64,000 nucleotides of DNA. Source: Peristeroidobacter soli (GTDB lineage Bacteria; Pseudomonadota; Gammaproteobacteria; Steroidobacterales; Steroidobacteraceae). The DNA lies in contig NZ_ML142848.1 of assembly GCF_004138485.1 (NCBI RefSeq), forward strand, positions 124,001 to 188,000, in the 5' to 3' direction. Below, one piece after another: positions 1-9,301 of this stretch (position 1 is the stretch's first letter; each line of letters begins with the position of its first letter). The notes below the pieces were generated by a model. That model was not told the origin of the DNA and did not search any database. It saw nothing but the letters and a program-made list of their open reading frames with translations. Both the position numbers and the translations under genes were made by a program.

Positions 1-2
1 AA

Positions 3-515
3 ATCGACACCAACCTGAGCGAGAGCATCCGCAATCGACAGTTGGCCAGCTGCATCTGCCTGAGTCCGTTTCACTTCGCCCGCGCCTTCCGTCAGAGCAC
101 GGGCATGTCACCGCAGCGTTACGTCACCCGCCGTCGCATCGAGCGCGCTCAGCAGCTCATGCTGTCGACCGATGCGACCTTGAGCGAGATTTCATTTGAA
201 TGCGGATTCGCGGACCAATCGCACCTCAATCGACGATTCGTCGCGGCAGTGGGAGTGACCCCTCGGGCGTGGCGCAGGGCTGCTGCGTCCACGCCCGTCG
301 AGAGCTCATTGCGCGCGCCAGCGGTAGCGATACTCGATTCCATACATCCGCTCGTTGCCCACCGACTGGCCGATCGCTCCCGGAGCAAAAGCGCTGCTGC
401 CGAAGCCCCGCACGATCGCGTAGTCCTTATCCAGCAGGTTACGAGCCCAAAGCGTGAGCGACGAACCGCCCGAAGCTTCCTCGACCCCGAGCCGCAGATT
501 CACCAGCCCGTATGA
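3..515 (+). CDS. AraC-family transcriptional regulator, C-terminal part (5' truncated)
   Basis: The reading frame is open from base 3, so the gene begins upstream of the window. The visible part is an AraC/XylS DNA-binding domain with two helix-turn-helix motifs. The first includes SPFHFARAFRQSTGMSPQRY; the second includes LSEISFECGFADQSHLNRRF, followed by the usual closing GVTPRAWRR. After this domain, which ends near base 290, the frame continues about 70 codons with no family resemblance. Those codons lie antisense to the end of the TonB receptor gene starting at base 306. The tail may be a read-through after loss of the normal stop. The regulated target is unknown. The neighbouring receptor is convergent, so it is not obviously the target. 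Confidence 0.8.
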   Translation: MDTNLSESIRNRQLASCICLSPFHFARAFRQSTGMSPQRYVTRRRIERAQQLMLSTDATLSEISFECGFADQSHLNRRFVAAVGVTPRAWRRAAASTPVESSLRAPAVAILDSIHPLVAHRLADRSRSKSAAAEAPHDRVVLIQQVTSPKRERRTARSFLDPEPQIHQPV

Positions 516-2552
516 GTCGCCCATGATCTGCGGCGAGTTGGCGGCGTCCGAGTAGCGCTCGCTGCGATACGTGTATTCGGCCCGGCCCAGGAAATTCCAG
601 CGCTCGGACAGCGGCTGCAGATACTGAGTCGTGGCGCTGAACGAATGTTTCGGCGACTGCGGCAGCGTGTGACCGGAGAAGTCGGCACCTGCCGGCGTGG
701 CACCTCGGAACGAATCGTACGAAGCGTCGGTGTAGCCGTAACCCAAGGTGACATCGAGATCCGCCGCGAGCCGCGCCACGATCTCCAGCTCACCGCCCTT
801 GCTGATCGCCTTGGCCGCGTTCGACGTCTGATAGTTGATGATGCCCTGCGCGTTCTGGATGAGCTGATTGACCTGCAGGTCCTGATAGTCCATGTAGAAC
901 ACGTCGGCGTTGAGGCGCAGCCGGCCGTCCAAAAGCGTGGTCTTGACGCCGACTTCGTAGTTGTCGACGTACTCCGGATCGAACTCCGCCAGCGATCCGT
1001 CCGCTTGCAGCAGCGAGAACGAGAACGCGTTGTAGCCGCCGGATTTGAAGCCGTGCGAGTAAGTCACATAGCCGAGGACATCGTCGGAAAACGACCAGGT
1101 GGCCGAGGTGAGCCAGGTGGCTTCTTCATCGGTGCGTGAGTCGGTGACGCGCGGAGTGTTCGGTACGAACTGGCCCGTTGGATCGGCGAACAACTGATGA
1201 TTGATGCTCTTCTCCTCGGAGGTGTAGCGCAGGCCGGCGATGAGCTTCAATCGATCGGTGGCGCGGATCTCCAATTGTCCGAAGCCCGCATAGCTTTCCG
1301 ATTCGAGGCCGATGTCGATGTAGCCAACGCCCGGCGTTGGATTGGATCCCAGCGGCAACCCGAATACCGCGAACACGTCCCTGCCAACCCGCGCCCACGC
1401 TTCGGCGTCCATGTCCTGCTGGTCGTAATAGACACCGAGCAGATAGCCGAGACGGTCGCCGGCGTTGCCCGCGAAGCGCAGTTCCTGGCTGAGCTGGCTC
1501 TGGTCTTCCTTGATGCCGGTGCCAAAGATGTCGAACGCCGACTTGTTCGAACTCTGGAAATTGTTCCAGTCGAAGGCGCGATAGGCCGTGATGGAAGTGA
1601 ACGTGCCGCCGGCCACGCGCCAGTTGGCCTCGGCCGAGATGCCCCACAGATCGCGATCCTGAAATGCCGAGGGCGCATCGTTGATGACCCGGTCCCACGG
1701 ATTCACATCCTGAGGCGAATTGAAGGGCGCGCGGGCATAGAGCGGCGAAGGCACGAGGATTTCGTTTGCACCGTCGTGTGTCCGGTCGCGTGCCGCATCG
1801 GCACGAAAGATGATGCTCAGCGTGTCGTTGACATCGTACAGAGCGGCAATGCGCGCATTGATATTGTTGACGTCGTTGTTGTCCGGCCCCGCCAGGTTCT
1901 CGAGCAAGCCATCGCGTTGCTGGTATTGCACGGCGCCGCGAATCGCCAGGCTGTCGCCGAGCTTCGGTGTGTTGCCGATCAACGTGACCGTCGCGGCGTT
2001 GAAGTTGCCGTAGTCGAGGCCGAGTGAGAATTCCGCCTGATCGGTCGGCAGCTTGCTGACGAAGCTCAGCGCACCACCGATGGTGTTCTTGCCGAAGATC
2101 GTGCCCTGCGGCCCGCGCAATACTTCGACGCGCTCCAGGTCGTACATCGCGGTGTTCACCGTCGTCGGACGCGCCATGTAGACCCCGTCGACGTACACGC
2201 CCACGGAAGGATCGATACCGACGCTGTTGGGATCCGAAAGAATGCCACGCACCGAAATCGCCGTGGCGCGGATCGAATCGTTGAAGTTGATATAGACGTT
2301 CGGAGCCTGCGCGATGAAGTCATCGAGACGGCTCACGCCACTGGCTTCCAGCGCATCCGCGCCGAACACGCTGATGGAGATGGGCACCTCCTGCGCGTTC
2401 TCCGATTTTTTCTGCGCCGTGACCACCACGGTCTCCAGCGCCAAAGTGCTCTGTCCGGCCGATTGCTGAGCCTGCGCGACCGACCAGCCCATGCCGGTCG
2501 CCGCCGTACCCAGTGCAATCGCCACCGCCGCCGCACTGCCTGTTTTGTTCAT
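306..2552 (-). CDS. TonB-dependent receptor (no STN domain)
   Basis: This outer-membrane receptor imports a ligand using TonB energy. ATG at 2552 is preferred over an upstream in-frame start because it is preceded by GGGGAG and opens a signal peptide (MNKTGSAAAVAIALG...AQAQ). The plug domain follows (LETVVVTAQKK TonB-box region, then VEVLRGPQGTIFGKNTIGG), then the 22-strand barrel ending in an aromatic strand (GIEYRYRW). The length of about 748 residues is normal. Two operator-like repeats (2633-2647 and 2652-2666) sit upstream and match sites elsewhere in the cluster. It lies just downstream of the S58 peptidase gene on the same strand, so it may use its own promoter. The ligand is unknown; context suggests an acylated or D-amino-acid peptide. 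Confidence 0.92.
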   Translation of the reverse strand: MNKTGSAAAVAIALGTAATGMGWSVAQAQQSAGQSTLALETVVVTAQKKSENAQEVPISISVFGADALEASGVSRLDDFIAQAPNVYINFNDSIRATAISVRGILSDPNSVGIDPSVGVYVDGVYMARPTTVNTAMYDLERVEVLRGPQGTIFGKNTIGGALSFVSKLPTDQAEFSLGLDYGNFNAATVTLIGNTPKLGDSLAIRGAVQYQQRDGLLENLAGPDNNDVNNINARIAALYDVNDTLSIIFRADAARDRTHDGANEILVPSPLYARAPFNSPQDVNPWDRVINDAPSAFQDRDLWGISAEANWRVAGGTFTSITAYRAFDWNNFQSSNKSAFDIFGTGIKEDQSQLSQELRFAGNAGDRLGYLLGVYYDQQDMDAEAWARVGRDVFAVFGLPLGSNPTPGVGYIDIGLESESYAGFGQLEIRATDRLKLIAGLRYTSEEKSINHQLFADPTGQFVPNTPRVTDSRTDEEATWLTSATWSFSDDVLGYVTYSHGFKSGGYNAFSFSLLQADGSLAEFDPEYVDNYEVGVKTTLLDGRLRLNADVFYMDYQDLQVNQLIQNAQGIINYQTSNAAKAISKGGELEIVARLAADLDVTLGYGYTDASYDSFRGATPAGADFSGHTLPQSPKHSFSATTQYLQPLSERWNFLGRAEYTYRSERYSDAANSPQIMGDSYGLVNLRLGVEEASGGSSLTLWARNLLDKDYAIVRGFGSSAFAPGAIGQSVGNERMYGIEYRYRWRAQ

Positions 2553-2632
2553 CACCGCTCGCTCCCCAGTTATCCGATGCCGCCAGATCGCACACGTACC
2601 ATCGTTTGATGTTTTGACTTGTATCACGATTT

Positions 2633-2647
2633 TAATCCGATGGTCAA
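2633..2647 (-). promoter_or_regulatory. Operator-like element B upstream of the TonB receptor
   Basis: On the minus strand this reads TTGACCATCGGATTA. It shares the core GACC-R-N-Y-R-G with three other sites at 2652-2666, 3926-3940 and 11486-11500, all in promoter regions of this cluster. It lies about 80 bp upstream of the receptor ATG. The likely binder is the TetR protein encoded at 5752-6396 (inference). Confidence 0.45.
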
Positions 2648-2651
2648 AATT

Positions 2652-2666
2652 AGATCTGACGGTCTA
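2652..2666 (-). promoter_or_regulatory. Operator-like element D, direct repeat of element B
   Basis: The minus strand reads TAGACCGTCAGATCT, a weaker copy of the element at 2633-2647. The two copies start 19 bp apart, close to two helical turns, and this one overlaps the stop codon of the S58 peptidase gene. The pair looks like a double operator for the receptor promoter. Confidence 0.35.
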
Positions 2667-3872
2667 CTGGCATCCCTCCGGGGCTGTGATTTTCGGCACC
2701 GGATTGAGGCGTCCGTACTTGCGCAATGCCTGTTGTAAGCGCTCGGCGGGCAATCCTTGAACGGTATTGCCATCGATGCCGGTCATGGTACGACCGGCCA
2801 CGATGGCATTGACGATGGCCTCTTCGGTGGCGAGCACGGCGGCTTCGAAGATGGGATTCATCGCGAACGGATCGATGTATTGCGCCGTGATCAAGTTGCC
2901 GGCGGGCGCGCCCGGCTCGGCGGTGGAGAACGCGAGAAAGATATCGCCCGAGGTCGTGCCTGACATGCCGCCGACACGCGCCATTCCATGGGTCGCGCGC
3001 AACGCGACGCGCCGCAATTGATCGGGTAGCACCGGCGCATCGGTCGCAATGACCACGAGCAACGAACCGTCCTTGCGCTGTCCTTTCGACGGCATCAAAT
3101 CCTGAATCTCGCGCCCGACCGGCACGCCGCTGATCGTGAGCTGCGCACGGCTGCCGTAATTCGCCTGCACGATCGCACCCACCATATAGCCACCGGCGCG
3201 CTGCGAGAGCCGGCGCGAGGACGTGCCGATGCCGCCCTTGAAATCGTGCGCGATCATGCCGGTGCCGCCACCGACGGCTCCCTCCTGGACTCGTCCACCA
3301 CGAGCGGCGTCCATCGCGGCAAACACATCGCTCTGACGCACGTGCTGACCGAATGAATCGTTGAGGAAGCCGTCGTAGGTCTCGCCGACGGTCGGCAACA
3401 GATGAACGAAGAGCTTCTGCGGATCGGGCCCGAGTTGCCGGCGGTACCAGCTCATGACCGAATCGCGCACGACGCCCACGCTGCCGGTTCCGGTGAACAT
3501 GACCGGCCCGCTGAGCAAGCCTGTTTCATCGATCATGGCGCGACCGGTCAACTCGCCGGTGCCGTTGGCAACGAACACACCCGCGCGTACGAAGCCCGAG
3601 TGGCTCCGGCCCTTCGGGAAAATCGCCGTCACCCCGGTGCGAACCGGCCCCTGCCCCATCTGCAGCGGCCCATCGCCGGAGATCAGCGTCGCGTGGCCGA
3701 CTTCCACGCCGGCGACATCCGTGATGGCGTTGCAGGCGCCCGGCGTTCCCTCGAACGGAACGCCCAGATCGCGGGCTCGCAACGGTGCATCCGCCGCTTG
3801 CACCACGGGCATCAAGGCCAGCGCGGCAAGCAACACCGCGGATCGAATGCTTCGCTCGATAAGACTCGTCAT
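2664..3872 (-). CDS. Secreted S58 (P1/DmpA-type) aminopeptidase
   Basis: This is an Ntn-hydrolase of the DmpA/BapA family, whose members release N-terminal residues from D-, beta- or amidated peptides and self-cleave into two chains. The sequence has the family motifs GGGTGMIAHDFKGGIGTSSR (residues 201-220) and NYGSR (238-242). In DmpA the cleavage and nucleophile are a Gly-Ser pair in this second motif, corresponding to G240/S241 here. ATG at 3872 is chosen because it follows a GGGGG ribosome site and begins a signal peptide (ending near VQAADAP). That makes a protein of about 402 residues acting in the periplasm. It is divergent from the D-aminoacylase gene, with an operator-like dyad between them. 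Confidence 0.9.
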   Translation of the reverse strand: MTSLIERSIRSAVLLAALALMPVVQAADAPLRARDLGVPFEGTPGACNAITDVAGVEVGHATLISGDGPLQMGQGPVRTGVTAIFPKGRSHSGFVRAGVFVANGTGELTGRAMIDETGLLSGPVMFTGTGSVGVVRDSVMSWYRRQLGPDPQKLFVHLLPTVGETYDGFLNDSFGQHVRQSDVFAAMDAARGGRVQEGAVGGGTGMIAHDFKGGIGTSSRRLSQRAGGYMVGAIVQANYGSRAQLTISGVPVGREIQDLMPSKGQRKDGSLLVVIATDAPVLPDQLRRVALRATHGMARVGGMSGTTSGDIFLAFSTAEPGAPAGNLITAQYIDPFAMNPIFEAAVLATEEAIVNAIVAGRTMTGIDGNTVQGLPAERLQQALRKYGRLNPVPKITAPEGCQ

Positions 3873-3925
3873 TTCAACCCCCGCCGCTGCCGGCGAATCC
3901 CATGGAAAAACCACTGTACTAATAT

Positions 3926-3940
3926 TTGACCGACGGCCAA
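3926..3940. promoter_or_regulatory. Operator-like dyad A between S58 peptidase and D-aminoacylase genes
   Basis: TTGACCGACGGCCAA is a near-perfect 15-bp inverted repeat (6 of 7 base pairs match around a central A). It is the most symmetric of four related sites in this cluster. It sits in the 140-bp divergent promoter region, where one bound repressor could control both genes. Confidence 0.5.
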
Positions 3941-4012
3941 TGCGTGCCTAGTATTCCCAACTGCCCTGGCGGATGCCAGCGAAACTTTTACGGAACGACT
4001 CAGGACCCGCTC

Positions 4013-5716
4013 ATGACCCGCCCGTCACGGTTGCGAAGCGCTCTGTTCTTAGTGCTGATCGCATTCGCTCTCGCCCCACCCTCGGTCGCGCAAGTCGGAG
4101 CACCCGCTTACGACACCCTGCTGGTGGGCGGCTCGATCATCGACGGCACGGGAGCGCCCGCACGACGCGCCGACGTGGCCATCAGTAACGGGCGCATAGC
4201 AGCCATCGGCGACCTGCGCACCGCCACGGCTCAACGTCGCCTGGATGTCACGGGATTGACCGTGACGCCTGGATTCATCGACGTGCACAGTCATGCGGAT
4301 GAAGATTTGATATTGCCTGAGTTCCGGGCTGCGCCGGCGATGATCAGGCAAGGCGTCACGACCGCTGTGTTTGGCATAGATGGTGGCTACAGTCTCGGCG
4401 AGATGCGTCAGCTGCGCGAACGCATGCAGGCTGATGGCACCGGCGTCAACTATCTGTTCTTCGCCGGACACAATGGCATCCGCAAGGACGTGATGGGCAT
4501 GGCCAACCGCGCGCCAACACCCGAGGAATTGCAGCGCATGCAGGAGCAAGTGCGGGTGTCGATGCAGGAAGGCGCGATCGGCCTGTCGACCGGCTTGATG
4601 TATCTGCCGGGCCAATATGCCTCGACCCAGGAAGTCATCGAGCTTGCGCGCGTCGCCGCGCCCTTTCAGGGAATCTATGATTCTCACGACCGCGATCCGG
4701 GCTTCCAGCTGCTGTCCTCGGTTGGCGAGTGCCTCGAGATCGGCGAGCGCGCGGGGGTCGAAACTCACGTCGCTCATCTCAAAGCCGTCGGCTTGCGTAA
4801 CGCCGGGCTCACGCCTCAGCTCATTGCGATGATCGAGAAGTCGCGGGCACGCAAGGAAGTCGTGACGGCCGACGTTTATCCATACGATGGCGCCACCGCA
4901 CGGCTCGCCATCGAGGTTCTGGTGCCACCCGCCGGCAGTTCACTGGCGAAGAATCAAGCGCTGATCGCAGATGTCACGACCGCCGATGACGCGCGGACCA
5001 CGGCTGTGCGAGATCTCGTGTCGGAGTGGCGTTCGGTGTTACGCGATCCTGCACAACGCGCGAACATCAAGCAGCTCACGGAAAACCCGGCAGCAGACAG
5101 CTATTCATGGGTCCGTGCTGTGGGCTACGACTCATTCCGCATCGTCAGCAGCCGCGATGCCAGGCTGGTCAACCGGATGATTTCCGACCTGGCGCGCGAA
5201 CGCTCAGTCACGCAGTTCGACGTGCTCGCAGGCCTCATCGAGGACGAAGGCGCGAGTGCCCGGCTCACCATGGGCTCCATTCGCGAGGAAGAAGTGCGTC
5301 AGTTGTTACGTCAGCCGTGGGTGATGATTTCGAGCGATGGCCGGGAAGGTGGCATCGCGGGCGGCCGCGGGCACCCTCGTTATCGGGGCAGCTTCGCGCG
5401 GGTGCTCGCCTACTACGTCCGCGAGCATGGCGTGTTGACGCTTGCCGACGCGGTCCATCGAATGAGCGGCCTGCCCGCCGGCTACCTGAAATTGACCGAC
5501 CGGGGCGTGCTGCGCGCCGGCGCCTGGGCGGACATCGCCGTCTTCGATCCGCGCGCCGTGCAGGATCATTCGACATGGGACGATCCCGCCGCCTACGCCA
5601 CCGGCGTGCAATTCGTTTTCGTCAACGGCGAGCCGGCGCTGACCCGAGGCCAGCCGACCGCGCGGCTCGACGGGCGTTATCTGCCTTTCCGCGCCAAACC
5701 GGTGACGACGCGTTAA
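4013..5716 (+). CDS. Exported N-acyl-D-amino-acid deacylase (D-aminoacylase family amidohydrolase)
   Basis: Members of this amidohydrolase family cleave the amide bond of N-acyl-D-amino acids, giving the free D-amino acid and a carboxylic acid. The N-terminal beta-sandwich (YDTLLVGGSIIDGTG) is followed by the metal motif PGFIDVHSHAD (H92, H94), then STGLMYLPGQYAS and a C-terminal FVNGEPAL segment. ATG at 4013 follows an AGGA site and opens a signal peptide (MTRPSRLRSALFLVL...SVAQ). The 567-residue length is somewhat longer than the classic roughly 480-residue D-aminoacylases. It precedes the TetR gene by 35 bp and is probably cotranscribed with it. Alternatives within the family include D-glutamate or D-aspartate deacylases, which the sequence alone does not separate. 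Confidence 0.88.
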   Translation: MTRPSRLRSALFLVLIAFALAPPSVAQVGAPAYDTLLVGGSIIDGTGAPARRADVAISNGRIAAIGDLRTATAQRRLDVTGLTVTPGFIDVHSHADEDLILPEFRAAPAMIRQGVTTAVFGIDGGYSLGEMRQLRERMQADGTGVNYLFFAGHNGIRKDVMGMANRAPTPEELQRMQEQVRVSMQEGAIGLSTGLMYLPGQYASTQEVIELARVAAPFQGIYDSHDRDPGFQLLSSVGECLEIGERAGVETHVAHLKAVGLRNAGLTPQLIAMIEKSRARKEVVTADVYPYDGATARLAIEVLVPPAGSSLAKNQALIADVTTADDARTTAVRDLVSEWRSVLRDPAQRANIKQLTENPAADSYSWVRAVGYDSFRIVSSRDARLVNRMISDLARERSVTQFDVLAGLIEDEGASARLTMGSIREEEVRQLLRQPWVMISSDGREGGIAGGRGHPRYRGSFARVLAYYVREHGVLTLADAVHRMSGLPAGYLKLTDRGVLRAGAWADIAVFDPRAVQDHSTWDDPAAYATGVQFVFVNGEPALTRGQPTARLDGRYLPFRAKPVTTR

Positions 5717-5751
5717 ACTGCAAGATGAATCCGCAGGGGAGCGAACGCTTC

Positions 5752-6396
5752 ATGGCAAAACAAACCAACGTCCGCGCACGTGAGCAAATGACATTCATCG
5801 AGGAAGCCCGGCGCAAGCAGATCCTCGAGGCGGCTCTGAAACTGTTCGCGGAACGGGGCTACGACCAGACCTCGCTCTCCGACATCGCAGCGGCCTGCAG
5901 CGTCAGCAAGGGCGTGGTTTCCTACCACTTCGAAGGCAAGGCGCAGATCGGCGCCGAGGCGTTGCGGTACATCCTGCGCGGTTATGCGGATTTCGTCCGG
6001 CAGCGTCTGGAGACCAAAACGTCCTATCGCGAAAAGCTGCTCGAATTGCCCGCGGCCTGCATCGACTACATGCAACAGAGTCCGGCGGACTACGTGACCT
6101 ACCTCGACACGCTAGGGAGCTTCGGTAATGCGACCGAACGGCGCCAGTTCCTCGCCAAGGGCTATGCAGGCATGCGCAGTCTGGTGGTCGATCTGATCGT
6201 GCAGGGTCAGAAGCGCAAGGAAGTGGCCGCGTTCCCCGCCCAACCGGTGGCCGACATCCTGCAAGCCGCGATCGATGGACTCACCGAGCAGGCCGCTGCC
6301 GCGCCTCGTGAAGTCGACCTGGAAGCCTCGAAACGAGCGCTACAGAAAATTGTCGCCGCGATCGTCGACGGCGATCTGCCACTGCCGCGCAAATAA
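5752..6396 (+). CDS. TetR/AcrR-family regulator of the acyl-peptide cluster
   Basis: The N-terminal helix-turn-helix is clear: RKQILEAALKLFAERGYDQT, then LSDIAAACSVSKGVVSYHFEGK. A roughly 150-residue helical ligand domain follows, which is typical of a TetR repressor (214 residues in total). ATG at 5752 is chosen because GGGGAG lies 9 bases before it. An in-frame ATG at 5725 would add nine residues. It is downstream of the D-aminoacylase gene in the same direction and abuts the convergent acyl-CoA ligase with no spacer. The four operator-like elements of this region are the natural candidates for its binding sites. Its ligand could be an acyl-CoA made by the ligase next door (inference). Confidence 0.9.
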   Translation: MAKQTNVRAREQMTFIEEARRKQILEAALKLFAERGYDQTSLSDIAAACSVSKGVVSYHFEGKAQIGAEALRYILRGYADFVRQRLETKTSYREKLLELPAACIDYMQQSPADYVTYLDTLGSFGNATERRQFLAKGYAGMRSLVVDLIVQGQKRKEVAAFPAQPVADILQAAIDGLTEQAAAAPREVDLEASKRALQKIVAAIVDGDLPLPRK

Positions 6397-7980
6397 TCAC
6401 ATCGACTGCTCGGCCAGCGCCAGCTCACGCAGCCGTCGCTTGTCGATCTTGCCGATCGGCAGCATCGGTGGATCGCGCAGGACCGTGAATCGCTTGGGTA
6501 CTTTGTAGTTTGCCAGCAGTCGCCGGCAGTGTGCCTGCAGTTCCTCGCTGCTGGGCTCGGAGCCGGTGGCGACGACGAACGCGTGCCCTACTTCGCCATA
6601 GATGGGATCTGGCACGGCCACCACCGCCGCGAGCGCCACGCTCGCATGCAGCTCGAGCGCCTGTTCGATCTCGCGCGGATAGATGTTGTAGCCGCCAGAC
6701 TTGAAGATCTCCTTGAGCCTGCCGACCAGCCGCAACCGTCCATCGGCGCGACGAACCGCGAGATCGCCGGTGTGCAGCCAGCCCTCGCGATCGATGGCAT
6801 CGGCGGTCGCATCCGGGCGGCGCCAGTAGCCGCACATGATGAAATCGCCGCGCACCTGGATTTCACCCGGCGTATCGCGCGCTGTGACCTCACCGTTTGC
6901 ATCCGCCAGCCGGACTTCATAGGCCGCCGGTGCCGAACCGATGGTCTCCGCCAACTCCTCGCGGGAGGCGTCGGCACTGGTGAATGTGACGGACCCGACC
7001 GTCTCGGTCAGACCATAGGAAGTCGCCAGCCGCACGCCCATCGCCGCCAGCCGATCGACCAGCTCCACCGATGCCGCCGCCCCGCTCCAGAATATGAATT
7101 GCAGCGACGACAGATCGGTGCTCGCGAACGCAGGATCCGCCATCGACAGCAGAAACGTCGTCGGCACGCCGCCCCAGAACGTGACCCGCTGCGACTCGAT
7201 CCGTTCCAGCACCGCAGCCGGATCGAACTTCTCCAGAAATACGATGCAGCCACCGGCCACCAGCGTGTAGCAACTGACATCGCCGACACAACCGATGTGA
7301 TTGATGGGGAAAAAATTGAGTGTGCGCAGCGGCGCCGGGTGCCATTGCGAATATTGAACCAGAGAACAGCGAACCAGCCCTCGATGCGGCAGTAACGCCC
7401 CCTTGGGCTGGCCTGTGCTGCCCGAGGTATAGACGATCAGCGCCGGGTCCTCCGGCGCAACCTGCGTCCGTGCCTGCTCCACATGCGCGGGCGCGATCTC
7501 ATTGCCTCGATTCAAAAACACCGGCAGCGTCGTCAGCTCGCCGCCCGCTGGCATCTCGTCCAACGCAATCCAATGCTCGATCTGCGGCAGAGAACGACGT
7601 AACGCATGCAGCTCGGGCAAATAGTCGCGCCCGGCGATGCGAGTCCGCGTCAACACGATCTTCGGCTCACTATCGCTCAATACATACAGCAGCTCCTGCC
7701 GCTGATAGCGCGGATTCAAGCCGACCCAGATTGCGCCCAACGACGCCGTCGCCAGGAATACAACCAGATACTCCGGATGCGGCGTGGTCAGCGTTGCGAC
7801 CCGATCGCCTCGCTGGACACCGGCTGCGAGCAGCGCCCGGCTCAGTTCGTCGACCTGTCGGGCCAGCTCCCGATACGAGGTGCAATGCTCATCGATCACC
7901 ATGGCCGGCGCGTCCGGCGTGGCCGCGGCGTACCACGCAACGTAATCGCTGATCCGGCGCAGGAAAGGCGGTTCGATCAT
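6397..7980 (-). CDS. AMP-forming acyl-CoA ligase (class I adenylate-forming enzyme)
   Basis: This cytoplasmic enzyme activates a carboxylic acid to acyl-AMP and then acyl-CoA. It has the ATP-loop motif YTSGSTGQPKG, the YGLTET motif, the WLHTGDLA motif with its aspartate, and the C-terminal catalytic lysine region IGKIDKRRLREL. The length of 527 residues fits the FadD/medium-chain ligase group, and no signal peptide is seen. It is the last gene of a four-gene minus-strand operon starting at 11474 (crotonase, serine hydrolase, MFS, ligase), 10 bp after the MFS gene. The acid specificity is unknown. Context suggests it takes the acid freed by the D-aminoacylase. Confidence 0.92.
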   Translation of the reverse strand: MIEPPFLRRISDYVAWYAAATPDAPAMVIDEHCTSYRELARQVDELSRALLAAGVQRGDRVATLTTPHPEYLVVFLATASLGAIWVGLNPRYQRQELLYVLSDSEPKIVLTRTRIAGRDYLPELHALRRSLPQIEHWIALDEMPAGGELTTLPVFLNRGNEIAPAHVEQARTQVAPEDPALIVYTSGSTGQPKGALLPHRGLVRCSLVQYSQWHPAPLRTLNFFPINHIGCVGDVSCYTLVAGGCIVFLEKFDPAAVLERIESQRVTFWGGVPTTFLLSMADPAFASTDLSSLQFIFWSGAAASVELVDRLAAMGVRLATSYGLTETVGSVTFTSADASREELAETIGSAPAAYEVRLADANGEVTARDTPGEIQVRGDFIMCGYWRRPDATADAIDREGWLHTGDLAVRRADGRLRLVGRLKEIFKSGGYNIYPREIEQALELHASVALAAVVAVPDPIYGEVGHAFVVATGSEPSSEELQAHCRRLLANYKVPKRFTVLRDPPMLPIGKIDKRRLRELALAEQSM

Positions 7981-7990
7981 TCGCTACGAC

Positions 7991-9301
7991 TCAGTTCAAA
8001 CGATAACGGCGTAATAGCGCGAGGCTCATCGGCACCAACAGGGCGGGCGCAATCGCGAAGGCGATACGAATGCCTTCGAGCGCCTGTGCCGTCTGCGGAT
8101 ACTCGTCACGGCTCACGCCCCCGATGAAGCCACTCATCTGCAAGATCATGCCCGCGACCAGCGGCCCCATCGCAAGGCCGAGCTTCTCGGCGGCGACCCA
8201 CACGCCACAGATAAAACCCTCGCGACGCAACCCCGTCGTGTCCGTATCGTAGCGAATCACGTCGGTGAGCATGGCGAATGGCAGCACCTGCTGAGCCCCG
8301 AACCCCACACCAACCAAGCCGAGAAACGCCAGCAACGACACCACGGATTGCGCACTGCCGGTCAGCAGTCCGAGCGCGCCGCAAGCCAGCAGCAACATCG
8401 CGATGAAGTAAGTGTCGCGCTTGCCGAAGCGACGCGACAGGTAATTCCACAGCGGCAGACTGAGCACGGCCGCTCCCATCAACACCAATAGCATCTGCCC
8501 CACCAGCGTCTCGTCCGCACCCATGATATGAGCGGAAAAATACGGCGCGGACGCGATGAGAGTGGCGATGGCCACGATCTGAACCATATACGACGCCGCC
8601 AGCGTCACGAACGGACGATTGCGAAAGATCAATGAGAACTGCTCACGCATCGATGTAGTGTCCACGGGCGGCTCGGCCAGACGCAAACCGCGAGTCGCAC
8701 AATAGGCCCAGAACATCGCGACCGCAGTCGCGCCGCCGACGATCCACGACATCGCGGCATAGCCGGACCGCCCGCCACCAAAGCTTCCCACGAGCAGCGG
8801 CGCCACCGCCGAGCCGATCACTGCACCGATCAATGCGAAGCCCATGCGCCAGGAGACGATGCGAACACGCTCGGCCGGGTCGTCGCTCATCTCCGCCGGC
8901 ATGGCAACGTAGGGAATCGAGAACAGACTATAAGAGAACGAGCTCAGCGCGAACATGCCGGCCACGTACCAGAACGCCCCTGACGACGACACGGACGCGG
9001 GCACGTTGAACAGAAAGACATAGGTAAAGAACATCAGCAGCGCCCCTGCCAGCAAGTACGGACGCCGGCGACCGTAGCGACTGCGCGTGCGATCGGAAAC
9101 GAGACCGACAAACGGATCGGCGATCACATCGAGCGCCTTCGGCAGGAACACCGCGATCCCGGCCAGCGCCGCGGGCACGGCAAGCGTGTCCGTCAAGAAA
9201 TACAGAAGCAGCACGCCCGGCGTGGTCGAGAAGATCCCGGTGCCGAGCGAGCCGATTCCGTAGCCGATCAAAGTACGCGTCGGCAGTCGGGAGAGCGTCA
9301 T
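7991..9301 (-). CDS. MFS transporter of the GPH (MelB-like) symporter family
   Basis: The protein has about 12 hydrophobic segments over 436 residues. Its sequence resembles the glycoside-pentoside-hexuronide:cation symporters: LLYFLTDTLAVP near the start, KALDVIADPFVGLVSDRTRSRYGRRRPYLLAG in the first loop, and IPYVAMPAEMS. These place it in the inner membrane as a cation-coupled symporter. Its ATG overlaps the stop codon of the serine hydrolase gene (ATGA), indicating translational coupling. In this locus the substrate is more likely a peptide or acyl-amino-acid fragment than a sugar. The direction and substrate cannot be read from the sequence. Confidence 0.88.
   Translation of the reverse strand: MTLSRLPTRTLIGYGIGSLGTGIFSTTPGVLLLYFLTDTLAVPAALAGIAVFLPKALDVIADPFVGLVSDRTRSRYGRRRPYLLAGALLMFFTYVFLFNVPASVSSSGAFWYVAGMFALSSFSYSLFSIPYVAMPAEMSDDPAERVRIVSWRMGFALIGAVIGSAVAPLLVGSFGGGRSGYAAMSWIVGGATAVAMFWAYCATRGLRLAEPPVDTTSMREQFSLIFRNRPFVTLAASYMVQIVAIATLIASAPYFSAHIMGADETLVGQMLLVLMGAAVLSLPLWNYLSRRFGKRDTYFIAMLLLACGALGLLTGSAQSVVSLLAFLGLVGVGFGAQQVLPFAMLTDVIRYDTDTTGLRREGFICGVWVAAEKLGLAMGPLVAGMILQMSGFIGGVSRDEYPQTAQALEGIRIAFAIAPALLVPMSLALLRRYRLN

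Noticed and set aside
5026-5751. A long N-terminal extension of the TetR protein in the same frame
   Set aside because: The open frame back to 5026 is inside the D-aminoacylase gene in another frame and is Arg-rich without similarity. The TetR domain starts after ATG 5752, which has a good ribosome site.
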